This document shows positions 41,401 through 47,409 of a stretch of 49,200 nucleotides of DNA, piece by piece (the first letter of the stretch is position 1; each line of letters starts with the position of its first letter). The DNA lies in IMG/VR virus record IMGVR_UViG_3300030521_000003, positions 1 to 49,200 of that record, one strand, 5' to 3'. The position numbers and the translations under genes are program-made. Origin of the DNA: a virus. Under the pieces are notes generated by a model. It did not search any database. It was given only the letters and a program-made list of their open reading frames with translations, and was not told the origin of the DNA.

Positions 41401-41780
41401 TAATTAAGTCAACATACCTTACACCTTATACCCTTGCCTGTCAACACCCCTGTTGCAATCTTGCCATAAGAATCGAAATGTATAGAAAAATGCTCTCCTA
41501 AACAGGCTGTAGCCCTTGGTTTATCTATACTATTAATATATATATATATTAAATATATAAAGAGAAGGAGAATTGAATTACGTTATTAGGGTGTTCGTGC
41601 TCGAAACCCTTACACCCTATGCACCCTTTTGGATATAGGTTACATATTTAATATATGCGAAGCTGAGACGCATACAGGCTAAGGGGTGTACCCGGTTAGC
41701 AAGGCCATTTGTTTATACATTTCGATTCTTACGGGTGTGAAGAATCATCAAAAATAGGGGTGTACAAGGTGTGAGGTGTG
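41401..41780. other. Candidate replication origin (iteron-like repeats, AT-rich core)
   Basis: This 440-bp non-coding gap separates divergent gene islands. It holds at least seven related G-rich elements of the form A(T)AGGGGTGTA: minus strand at 41417-41430 and 41442-41455, plus strand at 41584-41596, minus at 41607-41620, plus at 41679-41692, 41732-41742 and 41754-41769. Between them lies a nearly pure A/T stretch (41528-41560, with a run of alternating TA) and another at 41644-41656. Iterons flanking an AT-rich unwinding element are the classic origin design. Functional proof is lacking. Confidence 0.58.
41416..41444 (-). promoter_or_regulatory. Leftward early promoter
   Basis: On the minus strand a perfect TTGACA (41439-41444), 17-base spacer and TAAGGT -10 (41416-41421) precede the first leftward gene. 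The spacer contains one of the GGTGTA repeats, so origin or regulator binding could affect it. Confidence 0.72.
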
Positions 41781-41789
41781 CGGTAAGAT
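41761..41789 (+). promoter_or_regulatory. Rightward early promoter
   Basis: TGTACA (41761-41766), 17-base spacer, TAAGAT (41784-41789). The leader ends GGAAACGAAAATG, like the leaders of the promoters at 43621 and 45803. The last origin-type repeat overlaps the -35. Confidence 0.68.
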
Positions 41790-41824
41790 AGGCACATCAA
41801 CCAAGCGAACAGAAGGAAACGAAA

Positions 41825-42037
41825 ATGAACACTGAAATTGCAAACATCCTAATCAAGCTGGTCAAAGATTGCGAAACAGCACCGAAGAATGCAAAAGGCG
41901 CGATCAATGGTAAGCGCTTAAATGCAATGACTGACAAGGCGATCGATGCGATTGTGACGGCTGGTGACGACAAGCACAGCGCTCGCAGCATGGTCACAGA
42001 GGCAACCGAAAAATTCATGGCCCGCTCTTGCAAATAA
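41825..42037 (+). CDS. First gene of the rightward island, hypothetical
   Basis: A 70-aa basic helical protein (ANILIKLVKDCETAPKNAKG) starting 8 bases after AAGGAAA-type ribosome sequence. First product of its promoter, so probably an early protein. No recognised domain. Confidence 0.74.
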   Translation: MNTEIANILIKLVKDCETAPKNAKGAINGKRLNAMTDKAIDAIVTAGDDKHSARSMVTEATEKFMARSCK

Positions 42038-42050
42038 GCTAACCAATCAT

Positions 42051-42064
42051 GGCCCTTCGGGGCC
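42051..42064 (+). other. Short hairpin in an intergenic leader
   Basis: GGCCC / GGGCC stem with a TTCG loop between the 70-aa and 29-aa genes and no T-run after it. It may stabilise the upstream message or modestly attenuate. Confidence 0.45.
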
Positions 42065-42081
42065 GCTTAGGAGTAAAGCGA

Positions 42082-42171
42082 ATGAACAAAGAAGCTACTA
42101 ACCGACAAGCCCGCACGACTCGGTACGAACGTCGTCAAGCTAAACGATTGGCTAAGAAGGGACGTAAGTAA
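42082..42171 (+). CDS. Tiny Arg/Lys-rich protein
   Basis: A 29-aa protein with about 13 Arg/Lys residues (NRQARTTRYERRQAKRLAKK). AGGAG precedes it and its stop overlaps the next start (TAATG). The charge suggests nucleic-acid or ribosome binding. Confidence 0.62.
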   Translation: MNKEATNRQARTTRYERRQAKRLAKKGRK

Positions 42172-42395
42172 TGTTCTTTCAAGTGACGCTAACCCGTAGC
42201 GACTATGGCTCAGTCGAAGACGACATTGTTCTAGAAGAAGAGACACACAAGAAAGCCAAATGGTACGCTGAGCATCGAGCCGAAGCTTACGGCTACGAAG
42301 GTAAGCCGGTTGCGACCATCAAGCGAATCAGCAAGGCGGAAGCGCAACGAATGTTCGACGGCAACGCAATTGCTTGGACAAACACACTTTATTAA
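42171..42395 (+). CDS. Small hypothetical protein
   Basis: A 74-aa protein of strand-helix pattern (FFQVTLTRSDYGSVEDDIVL; THKKAKWYAEHRAEAYGYEG). No recognised domain. Confidence 0.7.
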   Translation: MFFQVTLTRSDYGSVEDDIVLEEETHKKAKWYAEHRAEAYGYEGKPVATIKRISKAEAQRMFDGNAIAWTNTLY

Positions 42396-42411
42396 TAAAG
42401 GAAGATAAATA

Positions 42412-42768
42412 ATGCAATACGAATTCGAAGCAGGCGATACAGAGAAGCCGGGACGTTATGACAAATGGGAAGCAGGCATTGACCATAAGACTCCCCAAGG
42501 TGGAACCAATGGCGTTTGGTATCAACGCATAGGATGCATTGGCGATACTGAAGCAGACGCCGACGCATTGCGGGATCGCGTCTTGGATGCATTGCAAGAC
42601 GAAGGCAAGCTAGACCAAATGAAGGATCGCGCAGAGAAAGCCGAAGGGTTAATCCGAATGCTTGCAATCAACGTGCTTAGCTTTGACCAGTTGAACGCGC
42701 TTGAACCTGAAGAACTACAGTTCATCGAAGCAATTATTAAAATGCCCGGATTAAGGAACGATTCGTAA
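42412..42768 (+). CDS. Hypothetical protein
   Basis: A 118-aa acidic protein, likely a small beta domain (ETGD-type start with WEAGIDHKTPQGGTNGVWYQ) followed by a long helix (ADALRDRVLDALQDEGKLDQ). One-base stop/start overlap with the next gene. Function unknown. Confidence 0.72.
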   Translation: MQYEFEAGDTEKPGRYDKWEAGIDHKTPQGGTNGVWYQRIGCIGDTEADADALRDRVLDALQDEGKLDQMKDRAEKAEGLIRMLAINVLSFDQLNALEPEELQFIEAIIKMPGLRNDS

Positions 42769-43106
42769 TGTCGATCAAGCACGGAAACAAGATGTTGCGC
42801 GAACAACAGTCAGACTTACGCGAAAAGATTCGTTGGGGGCGCATTCAGCTTGAAGAGGCAAACGAAGAGATTGCCCGACTTAAACAGGCGTTGCGAGATT
42901 CAAACGCGCAGATTTCGAAACGTAACATTCAGCTAAGCGGCGTGCGTGCGACCAATCGTAAGCTTCGGTCGATGATGAATGATTTGCTTCTGTCTAACGC
43001 AATCGAGTACGCGCTAGAAGTGGCATACACAAAACCTAACTTTGATTTGTTCAATGGCCTGCGCGACAAATTCAAAGAGGAAGTAAAGAAAGAGGTAGAA
43101 GGATGA
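42768..43106 (+). CDS. Coiled-coil protein
   Basis: A 112-aa protein with heptad-like spacing from about residue 12 to 65 (LREKIRWGRIQLEEANEEIA). The C-terminal third is helical with a Lys/Glu-rich end. ATGA overlap with the next gene. Function unknown. Confidence 0.72.
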   Translation: MSIKHGNKMLREQQSDLREKIRWGRIQLEEANEEIARLKQALRDSNAQISKRNIQLSGVRATNRKLRSMMNDLLLSNAIEYALEVAYTKPNFDLFNGLRDKFKEEVKKEVEG

Positions 43107-43612
43107 ACGAACAATACGTTTATTACTACCGCTTCGAAGGTGAACCAATAGGGCGCGTTTCGTCCGCTCTCCCGTACGTAACCCATGTTTGCCGTGTGTT
43201 GTGGCTGGATAGTTTCGGCAATGAGAAAGAACTATTAGGCTTAGCCAGTTCGGAAGCCAGCGCCAAGCGAACGGGAAAGAACCTGATAACCCGGAATGAA
43301 GAACGAATGGTTGGCGTCAACGAGTACGGGCCGATTGAAGTTATCAGTGTGGGCAATGAACCTTCACCCGCGCTCAAGGGCATTGACCGCTTCGTTAAGC
43401 TGTTGTGGAAGCCGAAGGGAATGCCGAAAGTTTGGGATAAGGCATTGCATTTCAAAGGCCGATATTTGGTAACGGGTGAAGGTCGCGGCTGCTTTTATAT
43501 AATCGTCGCTAGGCAAGAGTACAAAATGGGTAACGTGACCGGCGAAATCATTTGGAAGGACGCCGAAGGCAAACGCGTTACCGGCGGTCCTATTTTCCTA
43601 AAGGATTTCTAA
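43103..43612 (+). CDS. Hypothetical alpha/beta protein
   Basis: A 169-aa protein with strand-rich N-terminal region (EQYVYYYRFEGEPIGRVSSA) and a long basic C-terminal region (RFVKLLWKPKGMPKVWDKAL). No recognised domain. Contains an exact 10-mer repeat at 43346-43355. No terminator follows, only the next promoter. Confidence 0.72.
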   Translation: MNEQYVYYYRFEGEPIGRVSSALPYVTHVCRVLWLDSFGNEKELLGLASSEASAKRTGKNLITRNEERMVGVNEYGPIEVISVGNEPSPALKGIDRFVKLLWKPKGMPKVWDKALHFKGRYLVTGEGRGCFYIIVARQEYKMGNVTGEIIWKDAEGKRVTGGPIFLKDF

Positions 43613-43620
43613 AATAAAGC

Positions 43621-43649
43621 TTGCGCTTGTGTGTGAAGCAGATTAATAT
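43621..43649 (+). promoter_or_regulatory. Promoter with shared TGTGTGTGAAG spacer
   Basis: TTGCGC (43621-43626), 17-base spacer, TAATAT (43644-43649). The spacer contains TGTGTGTGAAG, identical to that in the promoter at 45803. Precedes the 85-aa gene. Confidence 0.68.
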
Positions 43650-43688
43650 CATCACATCGAAACGAACAACCAAACAGGAATTCCCAAA

Positions 43689-43946
43689 ATGACCAAACAA
43701 GAATTGTTGAATCGCGTCGAAGAAAGCTATGCGACCAAAGGCTACGGCCCAAGCGTTGGCTGGAAAGATGGGTATGAGCAATGTAAAGACCTTGACGGCA
43801 AACACGCCCGTCAGTTTCTTGAAGTGCTTGGCTTTGAAGTAGTAGCAAACGGCGACAAAGGTAATCGCGGCTTTGCGTTGACCGCTTGCGGTTTGGACCT
43901 TTCAACAAACGGCGTAATAACCAGACCAGCCAAAACACGAATTTAA
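43689..43946 (+). CDS. Small hypothetical protein
   Basis: An 85-aa soluble protein (TKQELLNRVEESYATKGYGP; KHARQFLEVLGFEVVANGD). Monocistronic: its own promoter before and a hairpin after. Function unknown. Confidence 0.74.
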   Translation: MTKQELLNRVEESYATKGYGPSVGWKDGYEQCKDLDGKHARQFLEVLGFEVVANGDKGNRGFALTACGLDLSTNGVITRPAKTRI

Positions 43947-43962
43947 TCATAGCGCCAACCTC

Positions 43963-43984
43963 AAGCCCCTTAACTGGGGCTTTG
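43963..43984 (+). terminator. Weak intrinsic terminator
   Basis: AAGCCCC / GGGGCTT stem with a 6-base loop, followed by only a short TTTG. Confidence 0.62.
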
Positions 43985-44010
43985 TCAGTACCAGAATAGG
44001 AGTGTTTGAA

Positions 44011-44241
44011 ATGCAGAAAACAAAGTTCAACAAACGCGCCGGTAAGCCAACGCCAGTTGTTCGCATGGTTCAAAGTAAACGCGGCCTTCACTATTTCTTG
44101 GCATATAACACGCGTCCCGGTTATGAACATGAATTGCTAGTTAAATTCCCCGCTGTTTTGTTTCAAAACCCACCGTTTCAATTACTAGACGGTGTTAGCT
44201 GGGGAAAAATGCGCGACTGGCTTAAGTCGAAGGCGTTTTAA
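44011..44241 (+). CDS. Small basic hypothetical protein
   Basis: A 76-aa protein; ATG at 44011 lies 8 bases after AGGAG, better than the GTG at 44002. Basic start (KTKFNKRAGKPTPVV), aromatic middle (LHYFLAYNTRPGYEHELL). Its stop overlaps the next gene (TAATG). Confidence 0.72.
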   Translation: MQKTKFNKRAGKPTPVVRMVQSKRGLHYFLAYNTRPGYEHELLVKFPAVLFQNPPFQLLDGVSWGKMRDWLKSKAF

Positions 44242-44792
44242 TGCAAGTCGAAGACGGCTTAAACCCGCGTTGTTTCGCTCGCGTAAAGCTAACTCCGCCT
44301 GCGCCATTGCCACACGTTTCGCGCAGAGCATTGAAGCGAGTTAACCATTGGATTAAGCCGCCGACCGAATGCGACTGTTGCGGAACTTCTGGTGTTCGTT
44401 TGGTCGGTAACGAAGAGGTTTACGGCAAGCCTTACGGTCTTTGGCCTTACTGTTATGTGTGCCCACACTGTCGCGCCTATGTTGGCCTGCATCCTGAAAC
44501 AGACTTACCTCTAGGCTTTATGGCCGACAGCTTTATACGTGACGCTAGAAAGGCCGCTAAGGCGCCGTTTCAGTGCATCTGTAGAGTGAAGTATGAAAGC
44601 ATACAAGACTGTTACGATGTTAAGCGCGAACGGATGGTTAAGCGCAAGATCATTAACAGAAGCGCCGCTTACGAGTGGCTAAGCAAAGCAACTGGTATCG
44701 AGCCTAAGCTTTGTCACTTCGCAATGATGGACGAAGATACCGCAATGAGAGTGTTCGAAGTTTGTTTCAACTACTTGTTTGAGGAATGCTGA
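44241..44792 (+). CDS. DUF3268-like zinc-finger protein
   Basis: A 183-aa protein with the distinctive pattern CDCCG...YGKPYGLWPYCYVCPHCRAYVGLHPETDLPLGFMAD written here in parts: Cys pairs in CDCC and CPHC, then AYVGLH and PLGFMAD. This closely follows the DUF3268 family of small phage zinc proteins. A helical region with more Cys (CICRVKYESIQDCYD) follows. Exact molecular role unknown. Contains an exact 10-mer repeat at 44460-44469, coding for Cys-Pro-His-Cys. Confidence 0.8.
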   Translation: MQVEDGLNPRCFARVKLTPPAPLPHVSRRALKRVNHWIKPPTECDCCGTSGVRLVGNEEVYGKPYGLWPYCYVCPHCRAYVGLHPETDLPLGFMADSFIRDARKAAKAPFQCICRVKYESIQDCYDVKRERMVKRKIINRSAAYEWLSKATGIEPKLCHFAMMDEDTAMRVFEVCFNYLFEEC

Positions 44793-44794
44793 AA

Positions 44795-44983
44795 ATGACA
44801 GCTAAAACTTGCGATGAATTATTAACAGAGCTTTGTATTTCCATAGCGGTATACAGAAGCGGGATGTTAGATTGGGCTAAGGACTTTGACAGCGAAAAGC
44901 TAAAAGAAAAAGCCGAAGAAGGCGAGCGGCAAATGTACGCCAAGAACAACGAAGCTTGCGAATACTTACAGGGTAAAAAATAA
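44795..44983 (+). CDS. Small acidic hypothetical protein
   Basis: A 62-aa helical acidic protein. The ATG at 44795 follows GAGGA by 9 bases; an upstream ATG at 44786 overlapping the previous stop is possible. Its stop overlaps the next start (TAATG). Confidence 0.68.
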   Translation: MTAKTCDELLTELCISIAVYRSGMLDWAKDFDSEKLKEKAEEGERQMYAKNNEACEYLQGKK

Positions 44984-45255
44984 TGGAAATCACACAAGAA
45001 CAACTAGACGGCTTGCGCAAGCTTCGTTTGCATCACTGGAAAGGTGTTGTTAAATTTGACGGATTTATGATTAAGCTTTCCGCCGACATTGAAAAGCTTA
45101 ATACAGGCCGCGCTTCCGATATGGCCGCGCTTAAACGTAAAACGGGACTATTGGAAAGCGCTAAAAAGATTCATTCTTTCCAACTATCGCAAGTACAATT
45201 CCTTAACCAATTCTTCACCATTGGTGACACAGCAGAAAAGGACGCTTCGAAATGA
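44983..45255 (+). CDS. Small helical protein
   Basis: A 90-aa protein, mostly helical with a possible coiled coil (KLSADIEKLNTGRASDMAAL). ATGA overlap with the next gene. No recognised domain. Confidence 0.7.
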   Translation: MEITQEQLDGLRKLRLHHWKGVVKFDGFMIKLSADIEKLNTGRASDMAALKRKTGLLESAKKIHSFQLSQVQFLNQFFTIGDTAEKDASK

Positions 45256-45461
45256 AAGAAATATTCCTTTGGATCGCCGTTTGTTCGTCGTCTTCGATGG
45301 ATAGTTGCACGGTTGGTACTTTCTTCAAGTCGGCTGAAGCTAACGCGCCTTTCGAGTGTGCCAAGGAAGAAAAAATCGCCGTTAAGGAGCTGAAAGCATC
45401 CGGCGTTTACTTCAAACATGGTTGCAAAACATTGGCAGAGTTCGAACGGGAGGGGCTTTAG
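45252..45461 (+). CDS. Small Cys-containing protein
   Basis: A 69-aa protein with a weakly hydrophobic start (EIFLWIAVCSSSSMDSCTVG) and four Cys. It could be exported or simply a small disulfide/zinc protein; no convincing cleavage site is visible. Confidence 0.66.
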   Translation: MKEIFLWIAVCSSSSMDSCTVGTFFKSAEANAPFECAKEEKIAVKELKASGVYFKHGCKTLAEFEREGL

Positions 45462-45463
45462 CA

Positions 45464-45748
45464 ATGGCCAGCACAGCGAAGTATCAGTGCGCGAACCCGA
45501 ATTGCGGGGCATGGTTCGAAGCCCGTACAGCCGACCGGGCGCGGGGTTGGGCTCGTTCGTGTTCTAAGCGGTGTGCCTCAATCGTTCGCGAGAAAGCCAT
45601 CCCCGATATGTTCGGCCAAAAGAAGAAAGGCCCGTTTGCAAAATGGGTTGATCGTAAGCTATCCCAAGCTGAAGCTGACGAAGAAATGCACGAAGAGGCA
45701 ATGCAGGACTGCACATCCGGTTGGGACGAAGGAGGTTGGCGAGATTGA
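45464..45748 (+). CDS. Zinc-finger protein
   Basis: A 94-aa protein starting at the ATG 3 bases after the previous stop. Four Cys in CANPNCG and CSKRC form a likely zinc finger in the first 35 residues, followed by a basic linker (QKKKGPFAKW) and an acidic tail (EADEEMHEEAMQDC). Possible DNA or RNA binder. A strong terminator follows. Confidence 0.75.
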   Translation: MASTAKYQCANPNCGAWFEARTADRARGWARSCSKRCASIVREKAIPDMFGQKKKGPFAKWVDRKLSQAEADEEMHEEAMQDCTSGWDEGGWRD

Positions 45749-45764
45749 TTCAGCGTTAAAACGT

Positions 45765-45785
45765 ACCCGCTTCGGCGGGTTTTTC
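45765..45785 (+). terminator. Intrinsic terminator
   Basis: ACCCGC / GCGGGT stem with TTCG loop and a TTTTT tract. Ends the 44.0-45.7 kb transcript just before the next promoter. Confidence 0.9.
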
Positions 45786-45802
45786 CGTCGGTAAAATAAA
45801 TG

Positions 45803-45831
45803 TTGACAGGCTGTGTGTGAAGGCCAATAAT
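45803..45831 (+). promoter_or_regulatory. Strong sigma70-type promoter
   Basis: Perfect TTGACA (45803-45808), 17-base spacer with TGTGTGTGAAG, and AATAAT (45826-45831). The leader GAAACAGAGGAAACAAAATG resembles that of the 41761 promoter. Confidence 0.85.
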
Positions 45832-45861
45832 GGGCCATCAGAACGAAACAGAGGAAACAAA

Positions 45862-46038
45862 ATGGACCGCTTCAAACTGCGCAAGCTTCGTAAGCAACTT
45901 GATGAACAGTTTTCCGAAACGTATTACAAAGCTTTGAACGCGGTTGAAGGTGAAGCGATGTCGTTTGTTTCCTTGTCCAAAGCTCGCGTTACCGTTCAAA
46001 ATGGCCGTCGTACCCAACATGAGGAAATGCCGAAATGA
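45862..46038 (+). CDS. Small basic hypothetical protein
   Basis: A 58-aa protein; the ATG behind GAGGAAAC at 45862 is the natural start for the promoter at 45803. Basic helix (RFKLRKLRKQLDEQFSETYY). Its end overlaps the next start (ATGA). Confidence 0.74.
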   Translation: MDRFKLRKLRKQLDEQFSETYYKALNAVEGEAMSFVSLSKARVTVQNGRRTQHEEMPK

Positions 46039-46127
46039 AAACTTTCTACACCGTGCTTAGCGCCGTAGCTTTCGTGGCGTTGCTCTCCCCTTTCCTAGTC
46101 GGTCTTGTTAAAGCGGTGGCCATGTAA
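46035..46127 (+). CDS. Tiny membrane protein
   Basis: A 30-aa protein that is one membrane helix (YTVLSAVAFVALLSPFLVGL). ATGA overlap before and TAATG after make translation coupled. Function unknown; resembles small phage membrane effectors only in form. Confidence 0.66.
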   Translation: MKTFYTVLSAVAFVALLSPFLVGLVKAVAM

Positions 46128-46330
46128 TGAACCTTTACGAAATCACAAAGGAAGAGGCGTACCACGTCTTCCGAACAGGCGGCACAGTTTACGGCTCAAG
46201 TGTGGGCAGTGGCCAACGGCGCGTGTTCCTTAACGCCAAAGATGCAAACGCACCTTTGTTGTGGGTCTTAGAACATACGCGTCTTCAAAACGAAGGTATA
46301 GCCCAACCATTTCAATACTGGACGGATTAA
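46127..46330 (+). CDS. Small hypothetical protein
   Basis: A 67-aa protein with strand-rich core (HVFRTGGTVYGSSVGSGQRR). Contains an exact 10-mer repeat at 46199-46208 coding for Ser-Val-Gly. No recognised domain. Confidence 0.7.
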   Translation: MNLYEITKEEAYHVFRTGGTVYGSSVGSGQRRVFLNAKDANAPLLWVLEHTRLQNEGIAQPFQYWTD

Positions 46331-46331
46331 A

Positions 46332-46568
46332 ATGGAACCTGACGTTTTCGAAAAGGTAGATAGATTGTCCGTTGTTACGGTCCATCTAATGGAAAGTGCT
46401 AGGCTTAATTGCGGGCGCGTTCTTTATACCGATATCGGCAACGCTATAGATGGTTGGCTAACAGAGCGTGAACAGATTTTGCGGGAGCTGGACGCTATGG
46501 GGATTTTCATAGCTATGCCCGATTCTGTCTATCGCGGGCGCCTGCCGCCGGATATACCCGAGGGGTAA
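46332..46568 (+). CDS. Small hypothetical protein
   Basis: A 78-aa acidic helical protein (DRLSVVTVHLMESARLNCGR; TEREQILRELDAMGIFIAMP). One base after the preceding stop. No recognised domain. The following 80 bases are non-coding and hold an exact 10-mer repeat (46580-46589). Confidence 0.7.
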   Translation: MEPDVFEKVDRLSVVTVHLMESARLNCGRVLYTDIGNAIDGWLTEREQILRELDAMGIFIAMPDSVYRGRLPPDIPEG

Positions 46569-46649
46569 CAAAGGGTATCTGCCCACACTCTGTACGCGAT
46601 CTGACGGGCTCGCCGGGGCCGGGATTTTCTCACTGACGGGGTTCAAAAG

Positions 46650-46985
46650 ATGAAACGTAAGATTATTCAATTGGAAGAAACGGCGAAGTGTACTTTAGCG
46701 CTTTGCGATGATGGAACAGTATACAAACTTACAAGTTGCGACCGTAGGCCGCTAGCTTACGAATATACTTGGGAAGAGTTGCCGCCTTTGCCTGAAAAGC
46801 AAATAGAACGTAACTTTATTGGGCGTGGCGAAATATCAAAACCCGACCCCGACCTTTCTTATACTAAAGGAATTGAGGCGGGACTAAATAATTTAGGTGG
46901 ATCAAACCCTTATCCTGTTGGTTCTTTCGAAGCTAATTGCTGGGTAGATGGTTACACAGAGGGTATTAAAAGAAAGCAACGTTAA
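46650..46985 (+). CDS. Hypothetical protein with RMF/CrpP-like C-terminus
   Basis: A 111-aa protein. The N-terminal 60 residues contain a small beta-like part (CTLALCDDGTVYKLTSCD). The last 45 residues follow a Gly-x-x-A-G ... N-P-Y-P ... W-x-x-G-Y-x-x-G pattern (KGIEAGLNNLGGSNPYPVG, then CWVDGYTEGIKRKQR) like ribosome modulation factor and small CrpP-type proteins. A ribosome-directed role is possible but unproven. A terminator follows. Confidence 0.7.
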   Translation: MKRKIIQLEETAKCTLALCDDGTVYKLTSCDRRPLAYEYTWEELPPLPEKQIERNFIGRGEISKPDPDLSYTKGIEAGLNNLGGSNPYPVGSFEANCWVDGYTEGIKRKQR

Positions 46986-46999
46986 TTCCCACCCATAGA

Positions 47000-47026
47000 A
47001 AACCCGGCCTAGACCGGGTTTCTTTT
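47000..47026. terminator. Bidirectional terminator at the right convergent junction
   Basis: AAACCCGG / CCGGGTTT stem (47000-47007, 47014-47021) with a 6-base loop, CTTTTTG on the plus side and TTTTCT on the minus side. Separates the rightward island from the leftward primase operon. Confidence 0.88.
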
Positions 47027-47040
47027 TGCCTGTTGAAAAG

Positions 47041-47398
47041 TTAATCCTGAATAGCGGCGCAAGGTCCGTCGTGACCTACTTCCCGCGAACAACCCCAACC
47101 GCTAGGCGCTTTGTCACAAGTTTGGGGCAACGCAATATGCTTTAAGATTGAATCGTAAAACCCCCCCGGTCATTCCATGAGCGGAAGTAAGCAGTGTATT
47201 AAGCTCGCCTACTGCTTTATAAAGTTTAGCTGTGGACTCTTGCATATCAACGCGACTGTTATAGCCAATGCCGCCTAATTCTTCTGAACAGAAGTCCCCG
47301 GCATTAAGGGCTATCATATTGTCGCGTGCAGTTTGCAACGACAAACATGCGTCTTCGATTGCTTCCATCTTAGCATATACGTCTTTTGGATTGTACAT
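47041..47398 (-). pseudogene. Hypothetical gene with probable frameshift at a C7 run
   Basis: Starting at the ATG at 47398 (AAGGGG upstream), the frame as written encodes 94 aa and stops at 47114. At the C7 run (47161-47167; G7 in the coding strand) a one-base slip opens a frame that continues to a TAA at 47041 with markedly protein-like content (TCDKAPSGWGCSREVGHDGP, then CAAIQD), a Cys/Gly pattern common in small phage proteins. Most likely one base is extra (error or mutation), or expression is phase-variable or uses frameshifting. The N-terminal part is helical. Function unknown. Confidence 0.7.
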
Positions 47399-47409
47399 AC
47401 CCGTCCCCT

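Larger units (their letters stand above)
920..46589. repeat. Dispersed 10-mer TGCCCACACT family, 18 exact copies
   Basis: Plus-strand TGCCCACACT starts at 6480, 9049, 16468, 18258, 22139, 23777, 25235, 33370, 35506, 38131, 40653, 44460 and 46580. Plus-strand AGTGTGGGCA starts at 920, 7112, 13765, 43346 and 46199. One-mismatch copies were noted at 1052, 5032, 11405, 24688, 28869, 30308, 32837 and 41310. Chance expectation for an exact 10-mer on both strands of 49 kb is about 0.1. All but two exact copies lie inside genes, and the sequence is read in all three frames (Ser-Val-Gly, Glu-Cys-Gly, Val-Trp-Ala, Cys-Pro-His, Ala-His-Thr, Leu-Pro-Thr), so protein constraints do not explain it. Confidence 0.9.

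Noticed and set aside
41565-41640. AAGGAG followed by a TTG-started 22-codon frame in the origin gap
   Set aside because: Spacing from AAGGAG to TTG is only two bases and the peptide has no distinctive content.
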